A stretch of DNA of 64,000 nt, taken from the NCBI RefSeq assembly GCF_008923245.1, contig NZ_WBOS01000019.1, positions 1-64,000 of the forward strand, written 5' to 3'. A program made the position numbers and the translations under genes. The notes beneath the pieces are model-generated. The model had not been told where the DNA came from, made no database searches, and worked only from the letters and a program-made list of their open reading frames with translations. The number at the start of each line of letters is the position of its first letter. Within the stretch, counting starts at the first letter, position 1. This document shows positions 43,805 through 52,708 of this stretch, piece by piece. The DNA is from Cytobacillus depressus. Lineage in GTDB: Bacteria; Bacillota; Bacilli; Bacillales; Cytobacillaceae.

Positions 43805-44212
43805 GTGAAAAGTGCTTTGCTTTTTTTTGCTCAGCTATTTTTTATTTGGGCAATCTATGAATTTTCTAGTTACATTATTAAGACTTTTGATGTGCCGATA
43901 CCAGCTAGTGTGCTGGGCATAATCATTTTATATACGATGTTATCAACCGGAATCATTAAGTTAAGGCATATCGAGAAAGGTGTAGGATTTTTAAATAAGC
44001 ATTTGGGATTTTTCTTTGTGCCGATTGCTGTCGGTTTAATCAACTATGGAGGGCTAATTAAAGCTCATGGATTAGAATTAGTCCTGATGATAGCCGGAAG
44101 TACGGTCGTTGGTTTAGTCATAACAGCTGGAACAACACAGTATTTATCGAAAAAGGAAAGGGCTCTAACTAGGAAGGAGCGCACATATCATGGACAGTCT
44201 CACTCTGCTTAA
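43805..44212 (+). CDS. LrgA/CidA family holin-like membrane protein
   Basis: 135 residues from GTG, 9 bases after AAAGGA. Four membrane helices and the family motif DVPIPASVLGIIILYTML near residue 30, then GVGFLNKHLGFFFVPIAVGL. LrgA/CidA proteins affect autolysis and, in B. subtilis, the related pftAB pair carries pyruvate. It overlaps the lrgB-type gene by 23 bases, the usual tight pairing. No LytST-type regulator is nearby, so control is unknown. Confidence 0.9.
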   Translation: MKSALLFFAQLFFIWAIYEFSSYIIKTFDVPIPASVLGIIILYTMLSTGIIKLRHIEKGVGFLNKHLGFFFVPIAVGLINYGGLIKAHGLELVLMIAGSTVVGLVITAGTTQYLSKKERALTRKERTYHGQSHSA

Positions 44213-44876
44213 TATATTCATTACAATTATCGTATATATAGGCGCAAAAAAACTATCACAACGTGTTTCTTCGCCATTAACAACCCCTATTTTAACAGCT
44301 ACTATCATCATAATTGTGTTTCTTAGTTTAATGGATATTAGCTATCAACAATATGTACCAGCAAAAGAATGGATGACTATTCTATTAGGACCCGCTACTG
44401 TTGCTCTTGCAGTGCCTATGTATAAAAATCGGGAAATTATTAAAGAAAAATTAAAGCCTGCAGTTCTGGGACTGGTGATCGGAACGATATCAACGATTAC
44501 TTCTGCCGTATGGCTTTCAAAAGCATTAGGGCTATCTGACACAATCCAAGCGGCATCTGCTGTCAAAGCAGTCACAAGCCCTGTTGCGATTGAAGCTGTT
44601 GTCCATATTGGCGGGGATCCTTCACTTACGGCTGCTTTTGTTATAACTGCAGGTATTTTTGGGGCAGTGATGGGGCCGATCATTTTAAACTTAGTGGAAA
44701 TTTCTGACCCGTTTTCACGCGGTCTTGGGTTAGGAACTGTTTCTCATGGAATAGGTACGAGCCAAGCAATGATGGAAGGTCCTATTCAAGGAGCGGTGTC
44801 AAGTGTAGCAATGGGACTTGTAGCTATTATTACATCCATCATCCTCCCATGGATTTATCCAATCATTCATCTTTAG
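44190..44876 (+). CDS. LrgB/CidB family membrane protein
   Basis: 228 residues with about six or seven membrane helices. Motifs are GPATVALAVPMYKNR, AASAVKAVTSPVAIEA and GLGTVSHGIGTSQAM, all conserved in LrgB/CidB proteins. It forms a two-gene unit with the upstream LrgA-like protein. It may work in pyruvate or carboxylate transport or in control of murein hydrolases. Confidence 0.92.
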   Translation: MDSLTLLNIFITIIVYIGAKKLSQRVSSPLTTPILTATIIIIVFLSLMDISYQQYVPAKEWMTILLGPATVALAVPMYKNREIIKEKLKPAVLGLVIGTISTITSAVWLSKALGLSDTIQAASAVKAVTSPVAIEAVVHIGGDPSLTAAFVITAGIFGAVMGPIILNLVEISDPFSRGLGLGTVSHGIGTSQAMMEGPIQGAVSSVAMGLVAIITSIILPWIYPIIHL

Positions 44877-44939
44877 AAAATTATATCTGCTAATAACAAC
44901 AAAGACAGCGCGGAATCAACATATATATTGGAAGAGAAA

Positions 44940-45081
44940 GCTTTATAATACTTTTTCGCGGGATGATGTAACCTCATCTATTGAATCATTGTTACACAAG
45001 GTTTTATGTTGGTTACTAACAAAAGGGGATATTACTGAGGTTTCTCATAAATCGGGCAAATTTATGAGAAACCTCTTTTTT
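44940..45081 (+). repeat. Structured intergenic repeat, copy d, ending in a terminator
   Basis: GGGATGATGTAAC, then ACTAACAAAAGGGGATATTACTGAGG, and a perfect 15-bp hairpin at 45037-45075 (GAGGTTTCTCATAAA with its complement) followed by six T. The ctaac-a-gg-GATATTA block and the hairpin align with copy a at 25915-25980. It also serves as the transcription stop after the lrgAB-type pair. Confidence 0.5.
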
Positions 45082-45185
45082 CATTTCTTGTGTTACAATG
45101 AAGATATTGTAAGTTGATAAGGAAGAAGTTATCTCATCTAAAATTGAGTGATCATATTGGTTGAGCGGGAGGGAATCGGAAAAAA

Positions 45186-45602
45186 ATGTACACTTTTTTT
45201 GCATATTTATTTTCCCTTTTTGTAATTGTGTTATCAGTATTTATTACTCTTTTTATCAAACTTGAACTAGAGCGGATGTTTCAGGAAAAAAAAGATGTAC
45301 TCCCATTTCATATATGTAATGTGGTTATAATTTTAATGGTTGCTTTTGTGACACATGTTGTAATGACAACTTATGTTATTGGAAATCAAGTCAATTATAT
45401 TCTACAAATAATAATCCTTCTGTTCATAATCTTACCTATTTATATTTTAGGGCACTTCGCATTTGAAAAATATAAATCAGTCTATCGAAAATACACACCC
45501 GGCGATAATATGAAGGTTATTATCCTTAACGAAAAGTACTTAAAAAAGAAAAAACCATTTTCAAAGCTCAAAAATTATAATGCTGTTTCAAAGGATAAAT
45601 AA
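45186..45602 (+). CDS. Unknown membrane protein with three helices
   Basis: 138 residues. Hydrophobic helices lie at about 3-24, 43-62 and 71-92, followed by a strongly basic cytoplasmic-type tail (KYLKKKKPFSKLKNY). I see no catalytic motif and do not recognise the family. Upstream the nearest purine-rich stretch is GAGCGGGAGGGAATCGG, a good ribosome site. It stands alone between the lrgAB-type pair and the C-P lyase island, each side bounded by hairpins. Confidence 0.6.
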   Translation: MYTFFAYLFSLFVIVLSVFITLFIKLELERMFQEKKDVLPFHICNVVIILMVAFVTHVVMTTYVIGNQVNYILQIIILLFIILPIYILGHFAFEKYKSVYRKYTPGDNMKVIILNEKYLKKKKPFSKLKNYNAVSKDK

Positions 45603-45667
45603 ATTAGGGGAATATAAAATAGAGGTTTTCCATAAGTTGGAGGAAACTCCCATTGTTGTAAATCAGG

Positions 45668-45703
45668 TCTCTCATCTATTCATCGAACGGATGGGAGATT
45701 TTT
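45668..45703 (+). terminator. terminator before the phn island
   Basis: TCTCTCATC...GATGGGAGA forms an imperfect 9-bp stem followed by TTTTT. It separates the unknown membrane protein gene from the GntR-type regulator. Confidence 0.65.
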
Positions 45704-45803
45704 AAATATTGCTAGTAAGAAAAGCTTCATCTGAGTAGCATATTTCGTTAAGCTCTTATAAGTAGACGTATGTATAAAAACTAACGGAATTGAAGGAGAA
45801 GCG

Positions 45804-46520
45804 ATGGCTGAACAAATCGAATTAATGATTATCGATAACCTGATTCAAGAGATTGTTCAAGGGAAATATAAAGCGAATGATCAATTTCCATCGGAAAATG
45901 AACTTGCTGACCACTACGGTGTGCCGAGAATCAAAGTGAGGAATGCTTTTTTAAAGTTGGAAGATATGGGCTATCTTTATTCAAAGCAAGGGAAGGGGCG
46001 TTTTTTAAAGCCTAAACAGCGCCAGATTGAATTGCATCTAACCGGGAGTTCAAGTTTTAGTGAAAAAATGAAACAGGCAGGCTACGATCTAAAAACTCAA
46101 AATCTTGGCTGTGAAAAAATTGTCTATGATCCAAAAATCTATGCTTGCTTGAACGTGGAACAGAACGATGACGTTTACAAGATTTCTCGATTGCGGATCA
46201 TCGACGGGTTACCGATTGCCCTTCATGTATCATACGTAGCGAAAAGTGTTTTCCCACAAATCGAAAGCGATGGCGCCTATATTCAGTCCATGTTTGCTTA
46301 TTATGAGGAGAAAGGTTTTACTAGTTTTTTGAGTAGCAAAAGCAATGTCAGCATTTCATTCCCTACAAATGTTGAACGTTCCCTTTTCGATTGTGCACCA
46401 CTTGTTCCACTATTTGTTCTTCAGAGTGATTGCATCGATGCTAATCAACATACTGTACTCGAATATACAAAAATCATCTACCGCAGTGACTCGTTTACCT
46501 ATGTCATTACAGCTGAATAA
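45804..46520 (+). CDS. GntR-family regulator with UTRA domain (PhnF-like)
   Basis: 238 residues. The N-terminal winged helix (about 1-70) has the GntR motif FPSENELADHYGVPRIKVRNAFLKLEDMGYL, and a UTRA effector domain covers about 85-232. The ATG follows AAGGAGAAG. PhnF-like members of this subfamily control phosphonate uptake and C-P lyase genes. Its place directly upstream of phnG makes that role likely here. A strong hairpin (46527-46560) ends its transcript before phnG, so regulator and structural genes have separate promoters. Confidence 0.85.
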   Translation: MAEQIELMIIDNLIQEIVQGKYKANDQFPSENELADHYGVPRIKVRNAFLKLEDMGYLYSKQGKGRFLKPKQRQIELHLTGSSSFSEKMKQAGYDLKTQNLGCEKIVYDPKIYACLNVEQNDDVYKISRLRIIDGLPIALHVSYVAKSVFPQIESDGAYIQSMFAYYEEKGFTSFLSSKSNVSISFPTNVERSLFDCAPLVPLFVLQSDCIDANQHTVLEYTKIIYRSDSFTYVITAE

Positions 46521-46526
46521 ATAAAG

Positions 46527-46560
46527 AGAAGCCTTTGTCAAACTATTTGACAGAGGCTTC
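46527..46560 (+). terminator. terminator between regulator and phnG
   Basis: GAAGCCTtTGTCAAA and TTTGACAgAGGCTTC form a nearly perfect 15-bp stem with loop CTA. The T-tract is weak (ACTTTATTT). Confidence 0.7.
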
Positions 46561-46653
46561 ACTTTATTTATTCACATTTACATTCTTTTAATAAACCTTT
46601 AACACTACCTCAATTGGCAACAAGATAAGATGGGTTTGTGAAGGAGTGAGAGG

Positions 46654-47076
46654 ATGAATCGACGTAAACGGACAGAAATTCTTATTGATGGCTCACGTCA
46701 TTTGGCAAGAGAACTGGTGTGCGAAATTGAGCGTAACCATACGATCCACATTATAGCTGAACCACATCACGCGTTAACGATGGTCAACATGAGGGAAACG
46801 GCCAAAAAAACTCTTTTTTACCTTGGTGAGGTGCTCGTTACTGAAACAAAGGTACAGATCAATCAGGCATTTGGCGTCGGAATCGTTGTCGGGGATGAAG
46901 AAGAGTTGTCCTATTTGTTAGCGGTGATTGATGCGGCATACGAAGCGAATTTAGTGGAGACGAAAGGTTGGACGTTGCTCTTTGAAGAGGAAGAAAAACG
47001 AATCCGTCATAATCGAACTACACAAGAAGCATCCATTTTAAAAACAAAAGTCAATTTTGAAATGATGGACGTTTGA
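46654..47076 (+). CDS. phnG: C-P lyase subunit PhnG
   Basis: 140 residues matching PhnG in length and in the segments ETAKKTLFYLGEVLVTETKV and DAAYEANL. PhnG, PhnH, PhnI and PhnL together exchange the adenine of ATP for a phosphonate, giving ribose 1-phosphonate 5-triphosphate. The ATG follows GAAGGAGTGAGAGG. It opens the C-P lyase structural operon and is followed by phnH after 29 bases. Confidence 0.92.
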   Translation: MNRRKRTEILIDGSRHLARELVCEIERNHTIHIIAEPHHALTMVNMRETAKKTLFYLGEVLVTETKVQINQAFGVGIVVGDEEELSYLLAVIDAAYEANLVETKGWTLLFEEEEKRIRHNRTTQEASILKTKVNFEMMDV

Positions 47077-47105
47077 TATAAAAACGAATACATAGGAGTG
47101 AAAAA

Positions 47106-47702
47106 ATGGTCATTGACGTAGTGCATGATACACAAGAAGTTTTTCGTACCTTTCTCCATTGCATGTCGAGACCGGGAACGATTAAAAATATTGACGACAT
47201 AGGAAACCAGATGGAGCAACTGGGAAATTGCCGTCATGCAACGTTTCTAGGTGCAATGACATTATTGGATGCAGAAGTACGCTTTCATATTATCGGCGAA
47301 AATGCAGCTGAAATCGAAGAGGTGCTTTCAGCTTATACATTGTCAAAAGCAACTGACCTGCACAAGGCGGATTATATATTTATCCTGCAAGATGTCCAGC
47401 CGCAAATGATAGGCGAAGTTTTTAATCAAGCAAAAAAAGGGACATTAACAAACCCGCAACAATCCGCGACGATTATTATTGAGATGGAAAAGTTGTCAAA
47501 TGACCCCCAACTTACGCTACACGGACCCGGAATTAAGACTAAGGAAAACGTACAAATTACTGCAAGTGAGTTGTGGGTATCTGGAAGGGCGAAGGCTAAT
47601 AAAGAATACCCGCTTGGCGTGGATATGATACTAATTGACCACCAAAGCAACATAATGTGCTTGCCAAGAACAACAATAATCGACAATTGCGAGGTGTCCT
47701 AA
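47106..47702 (+). CDS. phnH: C-P lyase subunit PhnH
   Basis: 198 residues. The N terminus contains the family motif VFRTFLHCMSRPGTI, and ALMTLLDAEV-like (AMTLLDAEVRFHI), GTLTNPQQSATIII and LHGPGIK follow. PhnH is a structural subunit of the GHIJ core complex. It abuts phnI directly (stop at 47702, ATG at 47703) and is preceded by AGGAGTG. Confidence 0.92.
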   Translation: MVIDVVHDTQEVFRTFLHCMSRPGTIKNIDDIGNQMEQLGNCRHATFLGAMTLLDAEVRFHIIGENAAEIEEVLSAYTLSKATDLHKADYIFILQDVQPQMIGEVFNQAKKGTLTNPQQSATIIIEMEKLSNDPQLTLHGPGIKTKENVQITASELWVSGRAKANKEYPLGVDMILIDHQSNIMCLPRTTIIDNCEVS

Positions 47703-48809
47703 ATGGCGTATGTAGCAGTAAAGGGCGGAACGGAAGCAATTGAAGAATCGATTAAACGGATGACGTTTGAACGGATCCACTTACAGGAACTGTTGGAAAT
47801 TAAAACAATCATGGCAACGATGCGCGGAATGGTCGATCAAGTAATGTCAGAAAGCAGCCTATATTCGGAATTTCTGGCAGCCCTCGCTATTAAACAATCG
47901 GAAGGAAATATGGAGGAAGCTGTTTTCCTTTTGCGAGCACATCGCTCCACATTGCCAAGGCACTATTATACAAGAGTTGTAGAGCCGGACACGATGGCGG
48001 TAGAACGAAGAATATCAGCGAGTTTCAAAGACATTCCCGGCGGACAAATTTTAGGTGCATCGTATGATTATACACATCGATTAATGGACTTTGATTTGAT
48101 TGATGAAACGGAATCGGCAATGAAAGCATGGCTTGAGCAATATATGAATGAGGAAATGACTGTTACTGAGAAGTCTGATTTAACGTCATTGCCAAAGGTG
48201 GTCGATTATCTTCGAAAAGAAAAATTACTTTCCGAAGTGACAGACGATAACACTGAACCAATTGATGTGACGAAACAAAGTATTCAGTTTCCGACGACGC
48301 GCGGTGAAAGACTTCAAGTATTAACGCGAGGACAAACGGGCGCTATTACGTCGCTCGGCTATGCATCCATTCGGGGATATGGCGCAGTCCATCCGACAGT
48401 AGGAGAATTGCGTGTCGGCAAGCTGCCATTAACGATCAGCCACCCCGCAGATTCATCAGATGAAATCGAAAATGATTATTATATCGGTAAAATCAAAGTG
48501 ACCGAAGTGGAAGCGTTCGTTCCGATTTCCATTCAAAAAGAAGATAATACGGAAGAACTTGAATTTGAAGTCGGTTATGGGATTTGTTATGGACAGAACG
48601 AAACAAAGGCAATTGCCATGAGCATTTTAGATCAGAGCTTAGAAGTCGGAAGCCAAGGTCACCCGACACAGGATGAAGAATTCGTTTTGCTTCATATCGA
48701 TTCGGTCGAGTCGAGCGGCTTTATATCCCATTTGAAATTGCCGCATTACGTCACGTTCCAATCTAAGCTGGATAGTATGCGGAAAATTAAAAAGGAGTCT
48801 GAAAAATAA
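47703..48809 (+). CDS. phnI: C-P lyase subunit PhnI
   Basis: 368 residues, the usual size. Conserved stretches include AVKGGTEAIEES at the N terminus, GQILGASYDYTHRLMDFDL near 115, GQTGAITSLGYASIRGYGAVHPTVGELRVG near 215 (too long to be coincidental, quoted in parts) and a C-terminal HLKLPHYVTFQSKL. PhnI is the nucleosidase-like subunit that displaces adenine with phosphonate. The stop overlaps the phnJ ATG by one base. Confidence 0.94.
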   Translation: MAYVAVKGGTEAIEESIKRMTFERIHLQELLEIKTIMATMRGMVDQVMSESSLYSEFLAALAIKQSEGNMEEAVFLLRAHRSTLPRHYYTRVVEPDTMAVERRISASFKDIPGGQILGASYDYTHRLMDFDLIDETESAMKAWLEQYMNEEMTVTEKSDLTSLPKVVDYLRKEKLLSEVTDDNTEPIDVTKQSIQFPTTRGERLQVLTRGQTGAITSLGYASIRGYGAVHPTVGELRVGKLPLTISHPADSSDEIENDYYIGKIKVTEVEAFVPISIQKEDNTEELEFEVGYGICYGQNETKAIAMSILDQSLEVGSQGHPTQDEEFVLLHIDSVESSGFISHLKLPHYVTFQSKLDSMRKIKKESEK

Positions 48810-49681
48810 TGCAACCACAAACCCATTTCGCTTTATTTGATGAAGGTTCCAAAAAAGAAATACGCAGGGCCATTTTAAAAGCGGTTGCTATTCCTGGCTA
48901 TCAAGTGCCGTTTGCTTCAAGAGAAATGCCGATTGCACGCGGCTGGGGAACAGGTGGGCTACAAATTACTTTGTCGATTATCGGAAAACAGGACGTACTG
49001 AAAGTAATCGACCAAGGTGCTGATGAATCGGTCAATGCGGTGAATATTAAGAAACTCGTCCATAAAACGACGGGAGTCGCGACAACAATCGAAACGAGCG
49101 AAGCAACAATCATCCAATCCCGGCACCGAATTCCAGAAGTGCCATTAACAGAAAAGCAAATTATGGTGCTGCAAGTTCCGATTCCTGAACCTTTGCGTTG
49201 GGTGGAACCAAGTGAATATAAAACGAAAAAACTGCATGCGGAGAATGATTATAGCGGAGCATGGTTATTATTGTTTGAACAAATTATGAAGTACGGAAAA
49301 ACGGCTACGAATGCAGATCACCCTGTGCTCGTCCATGATCGTTATGTCATGGCGCCGAGTCCGATTCCGCGTTTTGATAATGCAAAAATGCACCAATCGG
49401 ACTCATTGATATTACTCGGTGCCGGACGAGAAAAGAAAATTTATGCTGTACCGCCTTACACAAATGTCACTTCACTGGCATTTGAAGATCATCCATTTGA
49501 AGTGGAATCATTCGACGGAAAGCATTGTCATCTATGTCATGCGACGAATGTATTTATGGATGAATTGGTCAACCAAGAAACGGGCGAGGCCTATTACCAA
49601 TGCAATGATACGAGCTATTGTCTTGCTAATTTGAATGAGCAGGGACGCGAAGTGGAGGTGGAAGTTGAACATGCAAGATAA
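48809..49681 (+). CDS. phnJ: Radical SAM C-P lyase PhnJ
   Basis: 290 residues. The full catalytic signature is present. Cys240 and Cys243 (HCHLC) and Cys265, 21 residues further on, form the C-x2-C-x21-C iron-sulfur site. Cys271, six residues later, matches the thiyl cysteine, and Gly30 (AIPGYQ) matches the glycyl position of the Escherichia coli enzyme. It cleaves the C-P bond to release the hydrocarbon and leave 5-phosphoribosyl 1,2-cyclic phosphate. The start overlaps phnI by one base and the end overlaps phnK by 11 bases. Confidence 0.96.
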   Translation: MQPQTHFALFDEGSKKEIRRAILKAVAIPGYQVPFASREMPIARGWGTGGLQITLSIIGKQDVLKVIDQGADESVNAVNIKKLVHKTTGVATTIETSEATIIQSRHRIPEVPLTEKQIMVLQVPIPEPLRWVEPSEYKTKKLHAENDYSGAWLLLFEQIMKYGKTATNADHPVLVHDRYVMAPSPIPRFDNAKMHQSDSLILLGAGREKKIYAVPPYTNVTSLAFEDHPFEVESFDGKHCHLCHATNVFMDELVNQETGEAYYQCNDTSYCLANLNEQGREVEVEVEHAR

Positions 49682-50510
49682 GCCTATCTTACAAGTGAAA
49701 AACTTGACGAAGCAATATGGTCCAGGATGTTCAATTTGTACGAACGCTCATGAGGAAGTGCTAGAGAAAAATTATTGTCCACATTGCAGAACGGTCTATG
49801 CTTGTCGTGATATTTCGTTTGATGTCTATCAAGGTGAAATTCTTGGCATCGTCGGTGAGAGCGGAAGTGGAAAATCGACGATGATGAAATGCCTGTATTT
49901 TGACGAAACCGTAACAAGTGGGGAAGGGTATATAAACCCTTACAAAGACGGGATGGTAAATGTATTTGAACAATCTTCTCAACAACAACGTTTTATCCGA
50001 GATACAATTCTCGGCATGGTATACCAAAATCCGATGCTTGGACTGAAAATGGATTTTTCCTCTATCGGAAATATAGCTGAAAAACTCATTGCGGCTGGTG
50101 ATCGAAATGTCAATCGAATGGAAGCGAGAAGTAAAGAATTACTTGAGCATGTCCATATTCCACTTGCTCGTATGAAAGATGAACCAAAAAAGTTTTCAGG
50201 CGGAATGCAGCAACGTGTTCAAATTGCGAAAGCATTGTCCAATAATCCTCCTATTCTTTTGCTGGATGAAGTAACGACAGGACTAGATTTATCGGTACAA
50301 GCAAGCGTCCTTGATTTAATCAAAAAGATTCAGCGGGAACTTGGCATTAGCATGATTGTTGTGTCTCATGATCTTGCTGTCATCCGAATGCTTGCAAACC
50401 GGACGATTGTCATGCTCAATGGAACGATTATTGAACAGGGATTAACGGATCAGATTTTGGAAGATCCACAGCATGCTTATACGCAACAACTTGTCTATTC
50501 TTTAATCTGA
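49671..50510 (+). CDS. phnK: C-P lyase ABC protein PhnK with an N-terminal cysteine pair insert
   Basis: 279 residues from the ATG at 49671 (GGAGGTGG upstream). An earlier start inside phnJ adds an unrelated peptide. ABC motifs are GESGSGKST, FSGGMQQRVQIAKAL and LLLDEVTTGLD. PhnK docks on the PhnGHIJ core near PhnJ. Between the first strand and Walker A there is an insert with GCSIC and YCPHC (C-x2-C...C-x2-C) that Escherichia coli PhnK lacks and that looks like a zinc ribbon. It overlaps phnJ by 11 bases. Confidence 0.93.
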   Translation: MQDKPILQVKNLTKQYGPGCSICTNAHEEVLEKNYCPHCRTVYACRDISFDVYQGEILGIVGESGSGKSTMMKCLYFDETVTSGEGYINPYKDGMVNVFEQSSQQQRFIRDTILGMVYQNPMLGLKMDFSSIGNIAEKLIAAGDRNVNRMEARSKELLEHVHIPLARMKDEPKKFSGGMQQRVQIAKALSNNPPILLLDEVTTGLDLSVQASVLDLIKKIQRELGISMIVVSHDLAVIRMLANRTIVMLNGTIIEQGLTDQILEDPQHAYTQQLVYSLI

Positions 50511-50529
50511 TAATTTGTGTTCAAAAAGG

Positions 50530-50725
50530 AGGACAAAAAGAGCCGAGAAGTTCAAGGAAGCGCAGCCTTCGAGCACCGGACCGTATGGTTTTGATATGTG
50601 AGGAGCGGAGAAGTAAGCTGACGCCGAAATTCGACAGCTATTTGAATTATCTTCTCTAATATAAATCGCACGAAGAAAAAGCGCTCTTCTTTTTCGAGGA
50701 ATTTTTCCCGGACTTTTTGAACAAC
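50530..50725. repeat. G+C-rich intergenic repeat inside the phn operon
   Basis: The 234-base gap between phnK and phnM is richer in G+C than its surroundings and has no proper frame. It contains GCGCAGCCTTCGAGCACCGG, TGAGGAGCGGAGAAG and a hairpin GAAAAAG...CTTTTTC near 50680. It resembles dispersed repeats I associate with Sporosarcina/Lysinibacillus-type genomes. That recollection is unverified. Confidence 0.45.
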
Positions 50726-50744
50726 CTCTGATAGGAGTGTTAAT

Positions 50745-51920
50745 GTGTACGTACTGACAAATGGCCAACTCATTATGGAAGAACAAATTCTTCAACATCA
50801 TGCTGTCGTTATTGAAAATGAAAGAATCAAAGCAATCATTTCCGAGGAAGACGTTGCAAAGTTCAATGATTACACAATCATTGACGCACAAGGCGGCTAT
50901 ATTTCACCTGGATTCGTTGACATCCATTCTGATTATATTGAAGGAATTATTTCACCAAGACCTACAAGTTTAATGGACTTTAATATGGGCATCCGAGAGG
51001 CAGAGAGAATTCTAATCAGTCATGGGATTACAACCATGTTCCATTCTCTTTCCATCTATAAGGACGATGGGTTTTCTCATAAACCGATTCGCAATCCGCA
51101 AAACGTTAACCGGCTCATCGATGCTATCAACGAAACACATACAAGTGAGCATTTGATCCGCAATAGAATGCATGCACGGTTTGAAATTGACAATATTGAG
51201 GCAGTAGATCGGTTTATACAAAACATTGAGGAAGGAAAAGTCCATCTTATTTCCTTCATGGATCATACGCCGGGACAAGGACAATATAGAAATTTGGAAA
51301 TCTATCGTGAAACTTTGAAAGGTTTCCGTTCCATGACGAATGCAGAAGCGGACGTACTCATAGCTGAGAGCATGAATAAAGAGAAAATTACGCTGGATCA
51401 AATAAAAGAGATTGCACAATTTGCTTTGGACAATAATATTGCTGTCGCCTCGCATGATGATGACGAAGTAGAGAAGCTGTCGTTAGTCAAAAGCTATGGG
51501 ACGACAATCAGTGAATTTCCAACGACGATAGAAGTTGCGAGGAAAGCGAAAGAAATGGGCTTATGGACAGTCGCGGGGGCACCGAATGTCATGCTTGGAG
51601 GCTCACATTCCGGAAACTTATCAGCAGCTGAGGCGATTGAGGAACAGACAATTGATATTTTGTGCAGCGATTATTATCCTGCTGCGTTATTGCATTCTAT
51701 TTTCAAATTGAGTGACGAATATGGACAGGATCTTCATAAAATGTTTCAGCTCGTTACATTAAACCCGGCAAAAGCCGTTCAAATTGATGATGAGATTGGT
51801 TCCATTAAGGAAGGTAAGAAAGCGGATCTTATCATTATCGAGAAAATGGATGATGGCTTTCCGGTAGTGACGGCTTCCATCGTAGATGGAAAATTGATTA
51901 CAAGGACGATGTATCGTTGA
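50745..51920 (+). CDS. phnM: Alpha-D-ribose 1-methylphosphonate 5-triphosphate diphosphatase PhnM
   Basis: 391 residues from GTG, 7 bases after AGGAG. Amidohydrolase fold with metal motifs GFVDIHSDYIEG near residue 56, SFMDHTPGQG near 170, ASHDDDEVEK near 237 and SDYYPAALLHS near 305. It removes pyrophosphate from the ribose triphosphonate made by PhnGHIL, giving PhnJ its substrate. In this operon phnM precedes phnL, unlike E. coli where phnL comes first. Confidence 0.94.
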   Translation: MYVLTNGQLIMEEQILQHHAVVIENERIKAIISEEDVAKFNDYTIIDAQGGYISPGFVDIHSDYIEGIISPRPTSLMDFNMGIREAERILISHGITTMFHSLSIYKDDGFSHKPIRNPQNVNRLIDAINETHTSEHLIRNRMHARFEIDNIEAVDRFIQNIEEGKVHLISFMDHTPGQGQYRNLEIYRETLKGFRSMTNAEADVLIAESMNKEKITLDQIKEIAQFALDNNIAVASHDDDEVEKLSLVKSYGTTISEFPTTIEVARKAKEMGLWTVAGAPNVMLGGSHSGNLSAAEAIEEQTIDILCSDYYPAALLHSIFKLSDEYGQDLHKMFQLVTLNPAKAVQIDDEIGSIKEGKKADLIIIEKMDDGFPVVTASIVDGKLITRTMYR

Positions 51921-51997
51921 AAATAAAAGAGATTACTTTATTCAAAGAGTGATATTGGAAAGTTCATAGAAAAAATATGAAGAAAGGGGAGAATCCA

Positions 51998-52693
51998 ATG
52001 CCACCACTGCTTGAAGTAAAAGGATTGGGTAAATCCTTTACAATTCATCATTTAAACAAAATTATGCAGGCTGTTCAGAACATCGAATTTACTCTAAACG
52101 AAGGTGAATTCATTGGCATTGTCGGAAAGAGCGGCAGTGGGAAATCAACCGTTTTAAAAAGCATTTATCGAACCTATTTACCTGAAAAAGGTGAGGTTCT
52201 GTATAGGTCAGATAAGTTCGGAATTGTCGATCTAGCGCAGCTATCTGAAAGAGAAGTTTTATATTTGCGTAAACATGAGATTGGCTATGTATCGCAGTTC
52301 TTGAATGTAATGCCACGAACGACAGCGCGTGAACTTGTGGAACAGTCAGTCATTGAAATGGGGAAGCCAGAAGAAGAAGCTCGGCAGGCGGCTATAGATG
52401 CTCTGTCACATTTTGAATTGGATCCCGAGCTATGGGATAGTTACCCGAATACGTTTTCAGGTGGGCAGAAATTACGCTTGAATATTGCGTGTGCCATTGT
52501 GAAAAACCCCCGATTATTATTGTTGGATGAACCGACAGCAAGCTTGGATGATGCCTCGAAATTGAAGGTGCGAGAAGTGATTGAACGATTGAAAGCAGAT
52601 GGAACGACGCTGATCGGGATCTTTCATGATTTGGAATTCATGGATGGATTATGTGATAAAGTGTATGATTTGCAGGAAAAAACGCTCGTTTAA
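51998..52693 (+). CDS. phnL: C-P lyase ABC protein PhnL
   Basis: 231 residues from the ATG at 51998, 7 bases after AAAGGGGA. An in-frame ATG 21 bases upstream overlaps that site. ABC motifs: GKSGSGKST, FSGGQKLRLNIACAI and LLLDEPTASLD. PhnL is needed with PhnGHI for the first, nucleoside-forming step and binds the core complex together with PhnK. It is followed after 15 bases by the PHP phosphoesterase gene. Confidence 0.93.
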   Translation: MPPLLEVKGLGKSFTIHHLNKIMQAVQNIEFTLNEGEFIGIVGKSGSGKSTVLKSIYRTYLPEKGEVLYRSDKFGIVDLAQLSEREVLYLRKHEIGYVSQFLNVMPRTTARELVEQSVIEMGKPEEEARQAAIDALSHFELDPELWDSYPNTFSGGQKLRLNIACAIVKNPRLLLLDEPTASLDDASKLKVREVIERLKADGTTLIGIFHDLEFMDGLCDKVYDLQEKTLV

Positions 52694-52708
52694 AAGGAAG
52701 GGATTTGC

